Below, piece after piece: positions 6,367 through 7,742 of a DNA stretch of 7,742 bases. The position numbers and the translations under genes are program-made. Origin of the DNA: a bacterium (GTDB taxonomy: Bacteria; Patescibacteriota; Patescibacteriia; Patescibacteriales; JALTFF01). Each line of letters begins with the position of its first letter. The first letter of the stretch is position 1. The notes beneath the pieces are model-generated. The model searched no databases. It was not told where the DNA came from and was given only the letters and a program-made list of their open reading frames with translations. The stretch is from NCBI GenBank assembly GCA_027007465.1, contig JALTFF010000077.1:1-7742 (forward strand), written 5' to 3'.

Positions 6367-6401
6367 AAACCTTTTTAAAATTTATAGAATTTATATATTT
6401 T
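6367..6401. promoter_or_regulatory. 35-bp bidirectional promoter, leaderless in both directions
   Basis: Both flanking starts are unambiguous, so this gap is well defined. On the minus strand TATATAAA (6390-6397) is centred about 27 bp before the radical SAM ATG (6366). On the plus strand TTTTTAAAA (6372-6380) is centred 26 bp before the glycosyltransferase ATG (6402). These are the distances expected between an archaeal TATA box and a transcription start placed at the start codon itself. Each box lies inside the other gene's promoter, so the two directions may compete. AAAAAGG also ends 3 nt before the radical SAM ATG. Confidence 0.55.
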
Positions 6402-7532
6402 ATGGATTCGCAACTTTTTCAGGTAAGTACAGGGTATGATACACTCCCACCAAAAGGATCTGCAGCTACAGAAGAGGTGGTTTTTAATCTATCAAATGTA
6501 CTTTCAAAATTCATTAAACTTAATGTAGTAGGTATAGGGAAAAATAATTTTCATAGTAAACGGATTAGATTTTTTAGAGTTTACTTACCAAAATTTTTGT
6601 CTAAAAGAACAACACCAAGAACATTAAAACATATATTCAAGCGGTTATTATACTCTTTATTCGTGGTTTATGTGCTTTTTAAAAAAGTAAAAAGAGACGC
6701 TATAATTCATTTTCATAATCAGTATAACTGTTTTATATTTTGTTTATTCAAACCAATATTTTTTAAAAGCAGTAAAATTGTTTATACATGTCATAACCCT
6801 ATTCTCTCTTTGGACAATAAAAATAAACTTTTTGGAATTAGTTTTATAGAAAAATTTTGTTTTAAACATGTAGATTTGACAATCGCCCTCTCTGATAAAG
6901 CATATAAAAATATAAGAAGGTATTCAAATAATACAAAACTTATCCCTAATGGAGTTAATTTGAATTTTAATCATCAACCCTTTGAAGTTAAACAGGGTTT
7001 AAAAATTCTTTTTATTGGTAGAATCACCCCTATAAAAAATCAGCTCTTATTATTGAAAGCTTTAAGGATACTTCGTAAAAAAAAATCAAATATCCAACTA
7101 ACTCTTGTTGGTCCTGTTGATGATAAGGATTATTATACTAAAATAATTAAATTTGTCAAAAAGAACAACTTGTCAAATAATTTTTTGTATTTAGGTGAGG
7201 TACCCAGAAGAAAAATTGAACAACAGTATAAAAAAAATGATGTTTTTGTAGTTCCTTCCCTATCTGAGGGAAGTTCATTAGTTATCCTTGAAGCGATGGC
7301 TAATAATAAGCCTTTATTTGTGTATAAAAGGGAGTATTCTAAAAGTTTTTATAATGGCAAAAATTGTGTTTTGTTTAAAAGTCCAAAAGAACTGTCAGGC
7401 AATATACTTAAATGTATGAATTCGAAAGTTTGTTTTAAAAAACTGTTACAAGCTGAGCAAGAATATATAAAAAAGTACTCTTGGGAGAACATTGCGAAAA
7501 GATTATTAAATGCTTACTATAGCATTATTTAA
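6402..7532 (+). CDS. GT4-type glycosyltransferase
   Basis: A 376-residue GT-B glycosyltransferase of family GT4. The N-terminus LFQVSTGYDTLPPKG followed by ATEEVV is the family's first strand and loop, where the usual Gly-Gly is replaced by Ala-Ala. YTCHNP (128-133) and IPNGVN (181-186) mark the middle of the protein. The donor domain carries ILFIGRITPIKNQ (202-214), LTLVGP and a complete EX7E motif in SEGSSLVILEAMA, with Glu289 and Glu297. It likely adds one sugar to a lipid-linked glycan on the cytoplasmic side; the sugar is unknown. The start is the only ATG available: the frame runs back without a start codon to a TAA at 6366-6368. There is no Shine-Dalgarno sequence, and the promoter places the transcript start at the ATG. 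The last codons overlap the next, opposite-strand glycosyltransferase gene by 27 bp. Confidence 0.92.
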   Translation: MDSQLFQVSTGYDTLPPKGSAATEEVVFNLSNVLSKFIKLNVVGIGKNNFHSKRIRFFRVYLPKFLSKRTTPRTLKHIFKRLLYSLFVVYVLFKKVKRDAIIHFHNQYNCFIFCLFKPIFFKSSKIVYTCHNPILSLDNKNKLFGISFIEKFCFKHVDLTIALSDKAYKNIRRYSNNTKLIPNGVNLNFNHQPFEVKQGLKILFIGRITPIKNQLLLLKALRILRKKKSNIQLTLVGPVDDKDYYTKIIKFVKKNNLSNNFLYLGEVPRRKIEQQYKKNDVFVVPSLSEGSSLVILEAMANNKPLFVYKREYSKSFYNGKNCVLFKSPKELSGNILKCMNSKVCFKKLLQAEQEYIKKYSWENIAKRLLNAYYSII

Positions 7533-7742
7533 AATATTACTTACTTTTTCAACAATTTTTTGCCATACATATTTATTTTTGACTTTTTGGAATCCGGAGA
7601 GCGCTATCTTTTTCATGAGCGCTTTGTTTTTGGAAAGCTTTTCAATCCACATTTTGAGCCCCTTTTTGTCTCCTTTTTTTAGTATGATTAATTCTTTACC
7701 GTTTTTGAATCTTTTTGAGACATCACCCACGTCGTAGGCAAT
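7506..7742 (-). CDS. GT4-type glycosyltransferase, C-terminal fragment cut by window edge
   Basis: This is the last 78 residues of a gene that continues beyond the right edge. The frame is open up to the final base, beginning IAYDVGDVSKRFKNGKE. That matches the GT4 segment after the EX7E motif, where a strand ending in D-V-G-D is followed by a helix, N-G and a short strand, here ELIILKKGD. The remainder is the usual closing helices, including KNKYVWQKIVEKVSNIL, which packs back on the N-terminal domain. A GTG at 7730-7728 could be taken for a start, but the homologous sequence runs through it, so this is not a small separate gene. Catalytic residues lie outside the window. It converges on and overlaps the preceding glycosyltransferase by 27 bp. 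Confidence 0.82.
   Translation of the reverse strand: MAYDVGDVSKRFKNGKELIILKKGDKKGLKMWIEKLSKNKALMKKIALSGFQKVKNKYVWQKIVEKVSNILNNAIVSI
7556..7561 (+). terminator. T6 tract downstream of the third complete glycosyltransferase
   Basis: A T6 run lies 24 bp after the stop codon of the plus-strand glycosyltransferase, preceded by T5 at 7545-7549 and followed by further T-runs around 7575-7590, all inside the opposing gene. On the minus strand a matching T6 (complement of 7469-7474) lies beyond the stop of the partial gene. The sites fit T-rich archaeal termination, but Lys codons may explain them. Confidence 0.28.

Noticed and set aside
7506..7730. Independent 74-residue gene starting at a GTG near the right edge
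   Set aside because: The frame stays open to the last base and the GT4-type sequence begins before the GTG, so it is the end of a larger gene.
1..7742. Search for tRNA/rRNA genes, CRISPR repeats, insertion sequences, attachment sites or riboswitches
   Set aside because: Nothing with the expected repeats, cloverleaf or transposase motifs was seen; almost all bases are in protein-coding genes.

Overview
The window is AT-rich and very compactly coded. It reads as part of a surface-glycan or glycoprotein-glycan biosynthesis locus. It holds six complete genes and one gene cut by the right edge. In order they are: a Wzx/MATE-type flippase (+), a GT4 glycosyltransferase (-), a two-domain nucleotidyltransferase/P-loop kinase protein (-), a GT4 glycosyltransferase (+), a radical SAM protein with a C-terminal Cys cluster (-), a GT4 glycosyltransferase (+), and the C-terminal end of another GT4 glycosyltransferase (-).

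The host is probably an archaeon with a low-GC, streamlined genome. TATA-like boxes sit about 26-27 bp before several start codons, so leaderless or nearly leaderless transcripts are likely. Shine-Dalgarno sequences are weak or oddly close to the ATG. T-rich tracts rather than hairpins follow several genes. TAA, TAG and TGA all serve as stops, so there is no sign of stop recoding. I cannot name a lineage from the sequence, and a low-GC bacterium is not strictly excluded.

Layout: 1-62 is a short upstream region with a TATA-like box. The flippase (63-1508) converges on a GT4 gene (1534-2610, -) across 25 bp. Upstream of that GT lies the only sizeable non-coding stretch (2611-2760). It contains a mini-ORF with a good Shine-Dalgarno sequence and a 37-codon in-frame extension past the stop of the next gene. 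The nucleotidyltransferase/kinase gene (2761-4215, -) and the next GT4 gene (4258-5448, +) diverge from a 42-bp gap. That GT overlaps the radical SAM gene (5395-6366, -) tail-to-tail by 54 bp. The radical SAM gene diverges from the third GT (6402-7532, +) across only 35 bp, and that GT overlaps the last, partial GT (7506-7742, -) by 27 bp.

How they fit together (inference): the glycosyltransferases would build a lipid-linked oligosaccharide on the cytoplasmic face of the membrane and the flippase would move it across. The nucleotidyltransferase/kinase and radical SAM proteins would supply or modify an unusual precursor or decoration. The strand changes five times among seven genes, so most genes seem to have their own promoter, unlike the usual co-directional bacterial capsule operon.
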